Origin: Proteobacteria bacterium UBA7420
GTDB lineage: Bacteria > Pseudomonadota > Gammaproteobacteria > Magnimaribacterales > D2472
NCBI GenBank assembly: GCA_002469975.1
Contig: DKMG01000075.1
Location: 1 to 45,037 of the forward strand
Direction of reading: 5' to 3'
Length of the DNA stretch: 45,037 nucleotides
Made by a program: the position numbers and the translations under genes
Shown: one piece after another, positions 24,869-33,325 of the stretch
How the letters are laid out: the number at the start of each line of letters is the position of its first letter
Numbering within the stretch: position 1 is the stretch's first letter
Notes under the pieces: generated by a model
What the model saw: only the letters and a program-made list of their open reading frames with translations
Told to the model about the DNA's origin: nothing
Databases searched by the model: none

Positions 24869-26208
24869 GATGACAGGAAAACCTCTTCTAAGTAGTTAAT
24901 GTCATGCTTGTTACTACAAAAAGTTTGATCTTTCAGTAATTTTTGATGCAAGGAGTGATTGGTCTGGATGCCATCCACAAAGAATTCATCTAGTGCGCTT
25001 ACCATACGTTTGATGCAGGATTCTCTTGTATTTGCAGTAGTAATAATTTTTGCTAATAGGGAATCATAGTGAGGAGGAACAACATAACCAGAGTAGATGT
25101 GTGAATCAAATCGTACCCCAAAGCCACCAGGCGGGTGCATTTTGCTGATAAGCCCTGGCGAGGGAACAAAAGTCTCAGGATCCTCTGCATTAATTCTACA
25201 TTCCATTGCATGACCTCTAAAAATAATTTCATTTTGGTCAAGCGTCATACCCATGTTGAGGGCGATCTTCAGTTGAGCCTTTACCAAATCAAAACCAGTG
25301 ATCATTTCGGAGACAGGATGCTCGACCTGAATTCTTGTATTCATTTCTATGAAATAGAATTGATTGTTCTCATAAAGAAACTCAATAGTGCCAACCCCTG
25401 AGTAAGAAATACTTTTACATAGTTGCAAGCAAGCATTCAATGTTATTTCTAGCGCCTCAGCATTTACGTCTTGTGCTGGCGCCTCCTCGATTACTTTTTG
25501 GTGTCTACGCTGCATACTGCAGTCTCTTGTACCAAGATGAATTGCATGTCCCTTGCCATCTGCCACAATTTGAATTTCTATGTGACGAGGGTTTTGAATA
25601 AATTTTTCTAAGTACAGGGTGTCATTTCCAAATGCATTTTTGGCTTCTTGCTGGGTCAAGTTAATAGATGAAACTAACTCAGCTTCTTCTCGCACTACTC
25701 GCATGCCTCTTCCTCCGCCACCAGCTGATGCCTTGATCATGATTGGGTAGCCAACATCACTGGCAATTTTTTTCAGAGCAATTTCATCTTTTGGAAGTAT
25801 CCCGCGATAGCCCGGAACAATAGGGATGCCTGATTGCTCCGCAAGATCTTTGGCAGTAATTTTATCTCCCATCTGCCTAATAACAGATGAAGACGGCCCT
25901 ATAAAGACAAAGCCACTTGCCTCACATTTTTCTGCAAAATCTGCATCTTCTGCAAGAAATCCATACCCAGGATAGATTGCATCTGCTCTGGTAACCTCCG
26001 CAGCAGAAAGAATTGCTGGAATATTTAGATAGCTTTTTAAAGGGCTGGCTGGCCCCACGCAGACTGTCTCATCAGCCAAACGCAGATGTTTCAATTCTTT
26101 ATCACCGGTTGAGTATATTGCAACAGTCTTAAGGTCTAGTTCCTTGCAAGCTCGCAAGGCGCGCAAAGCAATTTCTCCTCGATTGGCTATTAGAACTTTG
26201 CGAGTCAT
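24865..26208 (-). CDS. accC: Acetyl-CoA carboxylase biotin carboxylase subunit
   Basis: ATP-grasp enzyme that carboxylates the biotin on AccB, the first step of malonyl-CoA synthesis. The 447-residue protein has KVLIANRGEIALRALRAC at the start, GYGFLAEDADFAEKCE, the glycine-rich ATP loop MIKASAGGGGRGMRVV, the catalytic EAPAQ...FLYENNQFYFIEMNTRIQVEHPVSE region (read in parts), and the C-terminal AMECRINAEDP. All are standard. The ATG shares bases with the accB stop (TAATG) and the TGA with the leuS GTG. Confidence 0.97.
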   Translation of the reverse strand: MTRKVLIANRGEIALRALRACKELDLKTVAIYSTGDKELKHLRLADETVCVGPASPLKSYLNIPAILSAAEVTRADAIYPGYGFLAEDADFAEKCEASGFVFIGPSSSVIRQMGDKITAKDLAEQSGIPIVPGYRGILPKDEIALKKIASDVGYPIMIKASAGGGGRGMRVVREEAELVSSINLTQQEAKNAFGNDTLYLEKFIQNPRHIEIQIVADGKGHAIHLGTRDCSMQRRHQKVIEEAPAQDVNAEALEITLNACLQLCKSISYSGVGTIEFLYENNQFYFIEMNTRIQVEHPVSEMITGFDLVKAQLKIALNMGMTLDQNEIIFRGHAMECRINAEDPETFVPSPGLISKMHPPGGFGVRFDSHIYSGYVVPPHYDSLLAKIITTANTRESCIKRMVSALDEFFVDGIQTNHSLHQKLLKDQTFCSNKHDINYLEEVFLSS

Positions 26209-26648
26209 TACTCTACTATGATTAGAGGCTGATCAAATTCTACGGGCTCACCATCTGCTATTTTTATCATAGAAACAGTGCCGGTGAATTCAGATTTAAT
26301 CTCATTCATCATTTTCATTGCTTCAACAATGCACACAACATCTCCGGCTTGAACGCGGTCACCAACTTCAACAAAAGCAGGTTTATCAGGGGCTGGTTTC
26401 CTATAAAAAGTTCCAACTATTGGAGATTTAATTGATGAACCAGATTCAACAATAGCTTCCAATGGATTAGGCGTGGTGTTGAGAGCCACATTACTTGACT
26501 CAGAAGAAACAAGCATGTGATTTGCTGAAGTCATTCCTTGGCCACCTCTAGCAATGCGCACAGATTCTTCACCTTCTTTGACTTCGATTTCTACTAGGTC
26601 AGACTCTTGAAGCATCTCAATTAATTTTTTTATTTTTCTTATGTCCAT
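26208..26648 (-). CDS. accB: Biotin carboxyl carrier protein of acetyl-CoA carboxylase
   Basis: Carries biotin between the AccC and AccAD active sites. The 146-residue protein has the N-terminal helix MDIRKIKKLIEMLQESDLVEIEV in its usual form, a Ser/Asn/Pro-rich linker at about 40-70, and the biotinyl domain beginning SPIVGTFYRKPAPDKPAFVEVG. The biotin is attached at Lys112 in VEAMKMMNEI. The last residues PLIIVE are typical. It lies three bases downstream of aroQ. Confidence 0.97.
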   Translation of the reverse strand: MDIRKIKKLIEMLQESDLVEIEVKEGEESVRIARGGQGMTSANHMLVSSESSNVALNTTPNPLEAIVESGSSIKSPIVGTFYRKPAPDKPAFVEVGDRVQAGDVVCIVEAMKMMNEIKSEFTGTVSMIKIADGEPVEFDQPLIIVE

Positions 26649-26650
26649 CT

Positions 26651-27085
26651 TTAATCCTGCTTTTTATTAATAATATGATCCATTGCCAATGCATAGCCTT
26701 GAGCCCCTAATCCACAAATGACTCCAATCGCAATATCTGAGAAATATGATTTTTGTCTAAACTCCTCTCTTGCAAAAATATTGGAAATATGGACTTCGTA
26801 AAAAGAAATTCCCACTCCTAACAGCGCATCTCGAATAGCGATACTCGTATGGGTTAAGGCGCCGGGATTCATAATAATAAAGTTCACATCATTCATAGCT
26901 TCTTGAATTTTTGAGACAATCTCATGCTCAGCATTACTTTGAAAGGTATCTAATGCAATATTATGAGATTGAGCCTTTGCCTTTAATCCGGCATCAATTT
27001 CATCGAGCGTTGTGGAGCCGTACACATCTGGCTCTCTGCTTCCAAGTAGATTGAGGTTTGGACCATGGATTACTAGTATTTTCAT
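26651..27085 (-). CDS. aroQ: 3-dehydroquinate dehydratase, type II
   Basis: Third step of the shikimate pathway. I use the ATG at 27085, giving 144 residues starting MKILVIHGPNLNLLGSREPDVYG, the invariant N-terminus; a longer frame to 27175 adds only a basic, low-complexity stretch. Catalytic residues are the Tyr in PDVYGS, the Asn in IIMNPGALTHTSIAIRDAL, and the His of SNAEHE. SNIFAREEFRQKSYFSDIA and VICGLGAQGYALA complete the dodecamer signature. The order dsbD-aroQ-accB-accC is conserved in Pseudomonas-type gammaproteobacteria; here only a fragment of dsbD remains upstream. Confidence 0.96.
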   Translation of the reverse strand: MKILVIHGPNLNLLGSREPDVYGSTTLDEIDAGLKAKAQSHNIALDTFQSNAEHEIVSKIQEAMNDVNFIIMNPGALTHTSIAIRDALLGVGISFYEVHISNIFAREEFRQKSYFSDIAIGVICGLGAQGYALAMDHIINKKQD

Positions 27086-27126
27086 TTTAAGCGATTTTAT
27101 ATACTTTTTTAAGAATATAAAGGATT

Positions 27127-27546
27127 TTATATAGTTTTTAGCTGTCTTGGATAGCAATATTTTCCTTCTGCGCAACCTTGATAGGAAATTTTAATGACAG
27201 CGGTGCTAATATTGTATTCTTCGAGAGTGACCTGAAGAGCAATTGTGTTCTTTAAAACAAGTGACTTACCAAAAAACTCATCCACAATCATCGCCTCATC
27301 TTCAACCGAGGTAAATGTATATGCCAAGGGATTGTCATTCACAAAAACTTTGATTGAGTCTTTGTATAAATAATGATTAGGAGCAATCTGCCAAGATACA
27401 TGAATTGTATTATTCAATTTAAAGCTACTGAACACAAATGCATCTTCAGCTTTTAAAATAGTTTCCTGGTTATTAAATTGACTTTGAGCATCAACAGCAC
27501 AGACTATCAAGATAACTGAGTATATTAAGTTGCGAAGAATTTTCAT
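27127..27546 (-). CDS. Stand-alone DsbD N-terminal (alpha) domain protein
   Basis: A 139-residue exported protein matching only the periplasmic N-terminal domain of thiol:disulfide interchange protein DsbD. After a signal (MKILRNLIYSVILIVCAVDA) come AEDAFVFSSFKLN, HVSWQIAPNHYLYKDSIKV, VDEFFGKSLVLKN and the active-site loop YQGCAEGKYCYP with Cys125 and Cys131, the C-x5-C pair of DsbD-alpha. The eight-helix membrane domain and the C-terminal thioredoxin domain (about 400 residues) are missing: a stop follows at 27127 and aroQ begins 41 bases on. The ATG at 27546 has GGAGGT immediately before it, unusually close; upstream in-frame starts reach 27582. It could still take electrons from CcdA or another DsbD elsewhere, or be a relic. 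Confidence 0.8.
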   Translation of the reverse strand: MKILRNLIYSVILIVCAVDAQSQFNNQETILKAEDAFVFSSFKLNNTIHVSWQIAPNHYLYKDSIKVFVNDNPLAYTFTSVEDEAMIVDEFFGKSLVLKNTIALQVTLEEYNISTAVIKISYQGCAEGKYCYPRQLKTI

Positions 27547-27629
27547 GACCTCCATAGTATAAAATAGATGTGATAATGCCAATCAAAAAGATTCCATTTA
27601 TTATTTAAAGTAATAGATTAATTATAATT

Positions 27630-28649
27630 ATGATGACAAGTTTAATTTTAAAGATATTTTTTCTAGCCCCAAGCTGGTTGCTCAAACTCTTGACCTGGAA
27701 AAAAAATATTTTTATTAATGGCCAGATATTAGATTTCCAAACACAAATCTTTTTAGCCCTGCAATCACTTCAAGGGAATGTATTCGAATCTATTGAATCT
27801 GCATCTGAGCTCAGAAAAACTCTTAATCAGGAAAGAGGAGACTTGCCCCTCAATGCTTCTTCTTTATCGCCGGTGCATTCTTTAAACCATATTATTTCTG
27901 GTGATGGCTATGAAATAACCGTCAGGGAATACCTTCCAGACAACCGCACAAATAATTCTCCAATTCTCTATTTTCATGGAGGAGGCTACGTTCTTGGAGG
28001 CATTGATTCTTCCCATGAGTGGGTTAATCTTTTTTCATCCTGCATGCAATCCAATGTTTTTTCTCTTGAATACAGACTCTCTCCAGAGAATAAGTTTCCA
28101 GCAGCACTGGAAGACGCTAACTTGGCACTTGAGTGGATTGCCTCAACTTATAGTCTCCCAATCTCATCCATTGGGCTATGCGGGGACAGTGCAGGCGCAC
28201 ATTTAGCTGCGTCTTTATCCACATATAGATCGATGAACAATTTAGAGCTCCCTCATTCTCAATGCCTGATCTACCCTATGATAGATCCAGCATGCTCCTC
28301 TCAGTCGCACAAGGATTTTTCCACTGGCTACTTTCTTACTCACGAGGTTATGCTTTGGTTTTGGGAGCAACTGCAACAATCTTCAGGAAATTTATTAAAT
28401 CCATGCTTCAACCTGCTGCAAGATAATCAATCCCCCTTGCCAAAAACTTTAATTATTACAGCTGGCTTTGACCCGTTATGCATTGAGGGGGAGGATTATG
28501 CTAGAAAAATTCATGCCGCTGGAAATGATGTAGCGCAGATACATTATCCCCATCTTATTCATGGTTTTGTTAATATGACTGCATTAAGAGAGGCCAAAAA
28601 AGCTGCAATCGATCTAAGTAATACATATAGATCTTATTTTAAAATATGA
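27630..28649 (+). CDS. Alpha/beta hydrolase, hormone-sensitive-lipase family esterase
   Basis: A 339-residue carboxylesterase-like protein. The oxyanion-hole motif is YFHGGGYVLGG near residue 115, the nucleophile elbow is CGDSAGAHLAAS near 184, the acid is in TAGFDPLCIEGEDYA, and the histidine in LIHGFVNM. This is the complete HSL (bacterial family IV) set, so it should be active on short-chain or p-nitrophenyl-type esters; the natural substrate is unknown. The N-terminus (LILKIFFLAPSWLLKLL) is hydrophobic and may associate with the membrane. A TATAAT lies at 27623-27628, close to the ATG. The stop overlaps the ABC ATPase start as ATGA. Confidence 0.85.
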   Translation: MMTSLILKIFFLAPSWLLKLLTWKKNIFINGQILDFQTQIFLALQSLQGNVFESIESASELRKTLNQERGDLPLNASSLSPVHSLNHIISGDGYEITVREYLPDNRTNNSPILYFHGGGYVLGGIDSSHEWVNLFSSCMQSNVFSLEYRLSPENKFPAALEDANLALEWIASTYSLPISSIGLCGDSAGAHLAASLSTYRSMNNLELPHSQCLIYPMIDPACSSQSHKDFSTGYFLTHEVMLWFWEQLQQSSGNLLNPCFNLLQDNQSPLPKTLIITAGFDPLCIEGEDYARKIHAAGNDVAQIHYPHLIHGFVNMTALREAKKAAIDLSNTYRSYFKI

Positions 28650-30244
28650 ACCCTTTACTGAAAATATCAAATCTATCTATAAATTTTAAGATTAGAAAAT
28701 CAGACTTTTCTGCAGTTAAGAATCTAAACCTTTCTATACATGCAAATCAAGTGGCTGGTTTGGTGGGGGAATCTGGCTCTGGAAAATCAGTTACTGCTAT
28801 GTCAATTATGAGATTGCTCCCTGAACCTAAAGCACAATTTTTACCAGACTCATCTATTATTTTTAATGGTTTGGATGTATTGCAAGCGACACCAAAGCAG
28901 CTAAGAAAGCTCAGAGGTAATGAGGTTGCTATGATTTTCCAAGAACCTATGACCTCCCTGAATCCCTTTCATCGAGTTGGGAGTCAAATCATTGAATCAA
29001 TCCAGCTTCACAAAGCTCAGTCAAAAGCTGAGGCTACCGAAGAGGCAAAGAAATTAATGTCACTGGTAGAAATTCCTGATGTAGATCGAAGATTTTTATC
29101 CTACCCACATGAATTATCTGGGGGACAGCGACAAAGAATCATGATCGCAATGGCTCTTGCCAATAAACCCAAGCTATTGATTGCAGATGAGCCAACTACT
29201 GCGTTAGATGTAACTATCCAAGCTCAAATTTTAGATTTAATGACCAGGTTAAAGGATGAAATTGGTATGTCTATTTTGTTCATCACTCATGACCTTAGTT
29301 TAATTGAGAGATTTTCTGACACTATTACAGTTATGCAAGAAGGCCGGGTAGTCGAACAAGGTATCACCAAAGAAGTATTTGCCGATCCACAACACGAGTA
29401 CACCAAGAAGTTAATCAATGCTGAGCCTTCAGCTAAACAAGAGAAGGCAGAGCCCGAACAACCAATTATGGAGGTCAAAAATTTAAATGTTTTCTACCCG
29501 CTGCCAAAGAAAAGTTTATTTAAGCAAGAGTTTTTTCATGCAGTAAAAGATGTGAATTTTGCCATTCCCAGGAATTCAACCATTGGCTTGGTTGGGGAGT
29601 CTGGTTCGGGGAAATCAACCCTCGGTAAAGCTCTTGCCAGTTTAATTCATTATGAAGGTTCGGTCATATACCAAGGAAATGAAGTTGGAAATTTAAACCC
29701 TAGAAAAGCTAAATCTTTAAAGAAAGATATTCAGATTATTTTTCAAGACCCATATGGCTCCTTATCTCCTCGCATGACCATTGGTGAGATTGTTGGGGAA
29801 GGCCTAGATGTTCATTTTTCCCTGAGCGCAAAAGAAAAAGAAGATCGGATAGCAGATTGCTTAAATGCTGTCGAGATTAACCCAGATCATCGATTCAAAT
29901 ATCCCCATGAGTTCTCAGGTGGACAACGTCAAAGAGTCGCTATTGCCAGGTCATTGATTTTAAATCCTGCATTTATGATCTTAGATGAGCCGACCTCTGC
30001 CTTAGATCGTTCGATTCAAATCCAAGTGATTGAATTGTTAAAAAAACTGCAAGAAAAATTTCAGCTAACCTATTTATTTATTAGTCATGATTTGAAGGTA
30101 GTGCGCTCTATGTCTGATTATATTTTTGTGATGCAGAATGGGGTAATTGTAGAGTCTGGTCTTGCAGATCAAGTATTCTCAAAACCTGAACAAGACTATA
30201 CTTATAAATTATTAAATGCAGCTTTAAAATATTCATCAGTCTAG
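28646..30244 (+). CDS. Duplicated ABC transporter ATPase, oligopeptide/microcin C (YejF) type
   Basis: A single 532-residue chain with two complete nucleotide-binding domains, as in YejF and other fused DppD-DppF importers of peptides. The first domain has Walker A GESGSGKSVT at 41-50, signature LSGGQRQRIMIAMA and Walker B LLIADEPTTALDV. The second has GESGSGKSTLGKA near residue 315, FSGGQRQRVAIARS and FMILDEPTSALD. Both end with the peptide-family tail HEYTKKL or QDYTYKLL. No permease or solute-binding gene lies in the window, so partners must be encoded elsewhere. It is translationally coupled to the esterase and leads into ilvD with a two-base gap. Confidence 0.9.
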   Translation: MNPLLKISNLSINFKIRKSDFSAVKNLNLSIHANQVAGLVGESGSGKSVTAMSIMRLLPEPKAQFLPDSSIIFNGLDVLQATPKQLRKLRGNEVAMIFQEPMTSLNPFHRVGSQIIESIQLHKAQSKAEATEEAKKLMSLVEIPDVDRRFLSYPHELSGGQRQRIMIAMALANKPKLLIADEPTTALDVTIQAQILDLMTRLKDEIGMSILFITHDLSLIERFSDTITVMQEGRVVEQGITKEVFADPQHEYTKKLINAEPSAKQEKAEPEQPIMEVKNLNVFYPLPKKSLFKQEFFHAVKDVNFAIPRNSTIGLVGESGSGKSTLGKALASLIHYEGSVIYQGNEVGNLNPRKAKSLKKDIQIIFQDPYGSLSPRMTIGEIVGEGLDVHFSLSAKEKEDRIADCLNAVEINPDHRFKYPHEFSGGQRQRVAIARSLILNPAFMILDEPTSALDRSIQIQVIELLKKLQEKFQLTYLFISHDLKVVRSMSDYIFVMQNGVIVESGLADQVFSKPEQDYTYKLLNAALKYSSV

Positions 30245-30246
30245 CA

Positions 30247-31908
30247 ATGACAAATAGAAAGTTTTCAAAAAATTTAGTCGATGGCCCTCATCAAGCAGCA
30301 TCACGATCTATGCTTAGGGGCGTAGGGTTTAAAACAGAAGATTTCTCTAAGCCATTGGTTGGTATTGCCTCTACTTGGTCAAAAGTGACACCATGCAATA
30401 TGCACATTAATGAGCTCGCTGATTTGGTTGAAAGCTCAATTGATCAATCTGGATGCAAGGGAGTGCTGTTTAACACCATTACAGTCTCAGATGGTATTTC
30501 TATGGGCACCCAAGGAATGAAATACTCATTAGTTTCAAGGGAAGTTATTGCAGACTCTATTGAAACAGTTGTGGGTTGCCTTGGATATGATGGTGTTGTT
30601 GCCATAGGTGGCTGTGATAAGAACATGCCTGGTGCTTTAATCGCACTAGCGAGATTAAACAGGCCTTCAATTTTTATTTATGGTGGCTCGATTCAGCCAA
30701 GCTCAGCCAATACAGACTATGTCACGGTATGTGAGAAGGTAGGCGAGTATGCAAAGGGCAGCATCTCAGAAGCAGAACTTATTGCTGTAGAGAAAATCTC
30801 GGTAAAAGGCCCAGGATCTTGTGGTGGCATGTATACCGCTAACACCATGGCATCAGCAATCGAGGCTTTGGGTATGAGCTTGCCTGGAAGCAGCAGTCAA
30901 GATGCTGTGTCTAATGATAAAAAGCTGGACTGTCAAAATGCAGGCTCTGCAATCAAAAATTTATTAGATCTAGATATCAAGCCCAGCGACATCATGACAA
31001 AAAAAGCATTTGAAAATTCAATTGCTGTCACTATTGCTTTGGGAGGTTCAACCAACGCAGTGTTGCATTTGCTGGCAATGGCGCATTCTATAGGCGTTGA
31101 TTTAGAGCTTGCTGATTTCACTAGGATTGGAAAAAACATACCTGTCCTAGCTGATATCAAGCCATTTGGCAGTCACTTTATGTCAGAGTTAAATGCTATA
31201 GGCGGAATCGCCCCTATGATGAAAACTATGCTTGCAAACAACCTGCTACATGGAGACTGCTTAACTGTGACTGGAAAAACTTTGCAAGAAAATTTAGATC
31301 AAGTGGCCCCTTATCCAAGCTCCCAAAAAATTATTCTTAACCCAGATGCGCCCATCAAAGATTCTAGTCATCTTAGAATTTTATTTGGGAATTTAGCGCC
31401 TGAGGGAGCGGTTGCAAAAATTACTGGCAAGGAAGGCACATTATTTACAGGCAAAGCCAGAGTGTTCAATTCCGAAGAAGAAGGGATGGAAGCCATTTTA
31501 TCGAAAGTGGTGAAGGCAGGAGATGTAGTGGTTATTCGCTATGAGGGACCTCAAGGTGGCCCTGGAATGAGAGAGATGCTTAAGCCTACCTCCGCAATCA
31601 TGGGTCAGGGATTGGGCGATCTAGTTGCTTTTATTACTGATGGAAGATTCTCTGGAGGAACTCATGGTTTTGTGGTTGGCCACATTAGCCCTGAAGCTGA
31701 GTTAGGTGGCCCCATTGCTTTAATTCAAGATGGTGATGAGATTACAATTGATGCAAATCAAGATATTTTAAATCTAAATATTACAGAGGCTGAGATGGAG
31801 CAGAGAAAACTGAACTGGACTAATCCTAACTCTTCTCCAAAAAGTGGAGTGCTGGCAAAATACAAACGCACGGTTCAATCAGCTTCAAAAGGAGCAGTCA
31901 CAGATTAG
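30247..31908 (+). CDS. ilvD: Dihydroxy-acid dehydratase
   Basis: Iron-sulfur enzyme of isoleucine, valine and pantothenate precursor synthesis. The 553-residue protein shows three cluster cysteines: Cys50 in VTPCNMHI, Cys123 in GGCDKNMPG and Cys192 in GPGSCGGMYTANTM. Further signatures are SDGISMGTQGMKYSL, GGSTNAVLHLLA, YEGPQGGPGMREML and TDGRFSGGTHGFVVGH. It is the shorter (about 555-residue) bacterial form, not the 615-residue E. coli form. Related sugar-acid dehydratases share the fold, but the motifs fit IlvD. hemB begins directly after its TAG. Confidence 0.95.
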   Translation: MTNRKFSKNLVDGPHQAASRSMLRGVGFKTEDFSKPLVGIASTWSKVTPCNMHINELADLVESSIDQSGCKGVLFNTITVSDGISMGTQGMKYSLVSREVIADSIETVVGCLGYDGVVAIGGCDKNMPGALIALARLNRPSIFIYGGSIQPSSANTDYVTVCEKVGEYAKGSISEAELIAVEKISVKGPGSCGGMYTANTMASAIEALGMSLPGSSSQDAVSNDKKLDCQNAGSAIKNLLDLDIKPSDIMTKKAFENSIAVTIALGGSTNAVLHLLAMAHSIGVDLELADFTRIGKNIPVLADIKPFGSHFMSELNAIGGIAPMMKTMLANNLLHGDCLTVTGKTLQENLDQVAPYPSSQKIILNPDAPIKDSSHLRILFGNLAPEGAVAKITGKEGTLFTGKARVFNSEEEGMEAILSKVVKAGDVVVIRYEGPQGGPGMREMLKPTSAIMGQGLGDLVAFITDGRFSGGTHGFVVGHISPEAELGGPIALIQDGDEITIDANQDILNLNITEAEMEQRKLNWTNPNSSPKSGVLAKYKRTVQSASKGAVTD

Positions 31909-31909
31909 T

Positions 31910-32902
31910 ATGATAAATAGAAACTTCCCATCAACAAGGCTAAGGCGCACACGTTCCAAGGGTTTCTTGCGTGACTTAGTTGCAGAAAACAAGCTCTCCT
32001 CTGATGATCTTATTCAACCAATCTTTATAGCAGATCAAAAGGAAATGAATATAGAGATTCCCTCTATGCCAGGCATTTTTAGACATAGCCTTGATTCTCT
32101 GTACTCTGAGACTGAGGCTTTATTAAATGCGGGCGTTAAATCCATGGCCATTTTTCCAGCGATCGGTCCAGATAAGAAAAATGCAGAAGCATCCCATGCG
32201 TTTGATAAGGATAATATTGTTTGTAGAGCTCTCGAAGGCATTAAGCAAAGATTTCCAGAGATAGTGACGATTGCTGATGTTGCATTAGATCCATACACGG
32301 ATCATGGCCATGATGGGCTACTAATCGATGAAAAAATTGATAATGATCAAACCTTAAACTTGCTTTCAAAACAAGCTCTGCTGCTTGCAGAAGCAGGAGC
32401 AGATATTATTGCTCCATCTGACATGATGGATGGAAGAGTAAAAATTATTCGTGATGCCCTAGAGACCAATCAGTTTAAGGATACCGTAATTTTATCTTAT
32501 GCCGCAAAATATGCTTCTAGTTTTTACGGACCATTTAGAGATGCCGTAGGATCTGCTGCCAATTTAGGAAAGGGTTCAAAAGAAACCTATCAAATGAATT
32601 TTGCCAACACCCAAGAAGCAATGCATGAAGTTGCAATGGACATTCAAGAGGGTGCAGACGTAGTCATGGTAAAACCTGGTACAGCATATCTCGATGTTGT
32701 TCAAAAAATTAAATCAGAGTTTCAGATACCCACTTTTGTTTATCAGGTTAGTGGAGAGTATTCCATGCTCACCCTAAGCATTGAGAAGGGGTGGCTTGAT
32801 AAAAATGTTATGATAGAATCATTATTGTGTTGCAAGAGAGCGGGCGCAGATGCCATTCTTACATACGCAGCAAAACAAATCGCATCGGAGTTAAATTCAT
32901 GA
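31910..32902 (+). CDS. hemB: Delta-aminolevulinic acid dehydratase (porphobilinogen synthase)
   Basis: Condenses two 5-aminolevulinate molecules to porphobilinogen. The ATG at 31910, one base after the ilvD stop, gives 330 residues; GGAG at 31891-31894 is 15 bases upstream. The two Schiff-base lysines are in LSYAAKYASSFYGPFRDA and VMVKPGTAYLD. The metal-site segment reads DVALDPYTDHGHDG, with Asp in place of the Cys residues of zinc enzymes, so this is the Mg-dependent class. The stop overlaps trxA as ATGA. hemC and hemD lie 2 kb downstream on the other strand. Confidence 0.96.
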   Translation: MINRNFPSTRLRRTRSKGFLRDLVAENKLSSDDLIQPIFIADQKEMNIEIPSMPGIFRHSLDSLYSETEALLNAGVKSMAIFPAIGPDKKNAEASHAFDKDNIVCRALEGIKQRFPEIVTIADVALDPYTDHGHDGLLIDEKIDNDQTLNLLSKQALLLAEAGADIIAPSDMMDGRVKIIRDALETNQFKDTVILSYAAKYASSFYGPFRDAVGSAANLGKGSKETYQMNFANTQEAMHEVAMDIQEGADVVMVKPGTAYLDVVQKIKSEFQIPTFVYQVSGEYSMLTLSIEKGWLDKNVMIESLLCCKRAGADAILTYAAKQIASELNS

Positions 32903-33225
32903 GTGACAATGTCAAAGAAATTACAGCAGCAAATTTTAATCTAGAAGTGATTGAATCAGAGATTCCTGTCTTGGTAGATTTTTGGGCAGAGTGGTGTGGC
33001 CCATGTAAGCAGTTGGCTCCAACAGTAGCAGAGGTTGCAGATACAGTGGTTGGCAAAGTTAAAGTTTGTAAGATGGATGTTGATAGCAACCAAGAGATTG
33101 CAGTTCAATATGGAGTTCGATCTATCCCAACCCTTCTAATTTTTAAAAATGGTGAAGTCACAGCTACTCAAATAGGTGCTATTAGCAAGCAACAATTGGA
33201 GGGCTTCATCGAATCAGAAGCGTAA
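32899..33225 (+). CDS. trxA: Thioredoxin
   Basis: General cytoplasmic disulfide reductant. The 108-residue protein starts at the ATG inside the hemB stop overlap. Active site WCGPC has Cys33 and Cys36, preceded by VDFWAEW; the cis-proline loop is SIPTLLIFKNGE and the C-terminus has the amphipathic helix SKQQLEGFIES. No signal peptide. The order trxA-rho is conserved across proteobacteria. Confidence 0.97.
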   Translation: MSDNVKEITAANFNLEVIESEIPVLVDFWAEWCGPCKQLAPTVAEVADTVVGKVKVCKMDVDSNQEIAVQYGVRSIPTLLIFKNGEVTATQIGAISKQQLEGFIESEA

Positions 33226-33241
33226 ACCTTTGCATCTTTTA

Positions 33242-33282
33242 GGAAAAAGCACTATCATTTTCCCATCTTAGCTCGATAGCTA
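33242..33282 (+). promoter_or_regulatory. Two small inverted repeats in the trxA-rho spacer
   Basis: The 100-base gap before rho contains GGAAAA/TTTTCC (33242-33247 with 33258-33263) and TAGCT-CGAT-AGCTA (33269-33282). Neither is followed directly by a run of T, so they are not typical intrinsic terminators. E. coli rho has an autoregulated leader; a similar role here is only a guess. Confidence 0.25.
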
Positions 33283-33325
33283 CCAATCAAAATACTTTTT
33301 ACCCCCTTAATACAGGCCTCAATAT

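Noticed and set aside
27085..27175. Upstream extension of aroQ adding about 30 residues
   Set aside because: The added stretch is Lys/Ile/Tyr-rich, runs into the DsbD-like gene and is not found in the AroQ family; MKILVIHGPNLNLLG is the normal start.
33226..33325. Intrinsic terminator between trxA and rho
   Set aside because: The two inverted repeats have 5-6 base, AT-rich stems and no adjoining T run.
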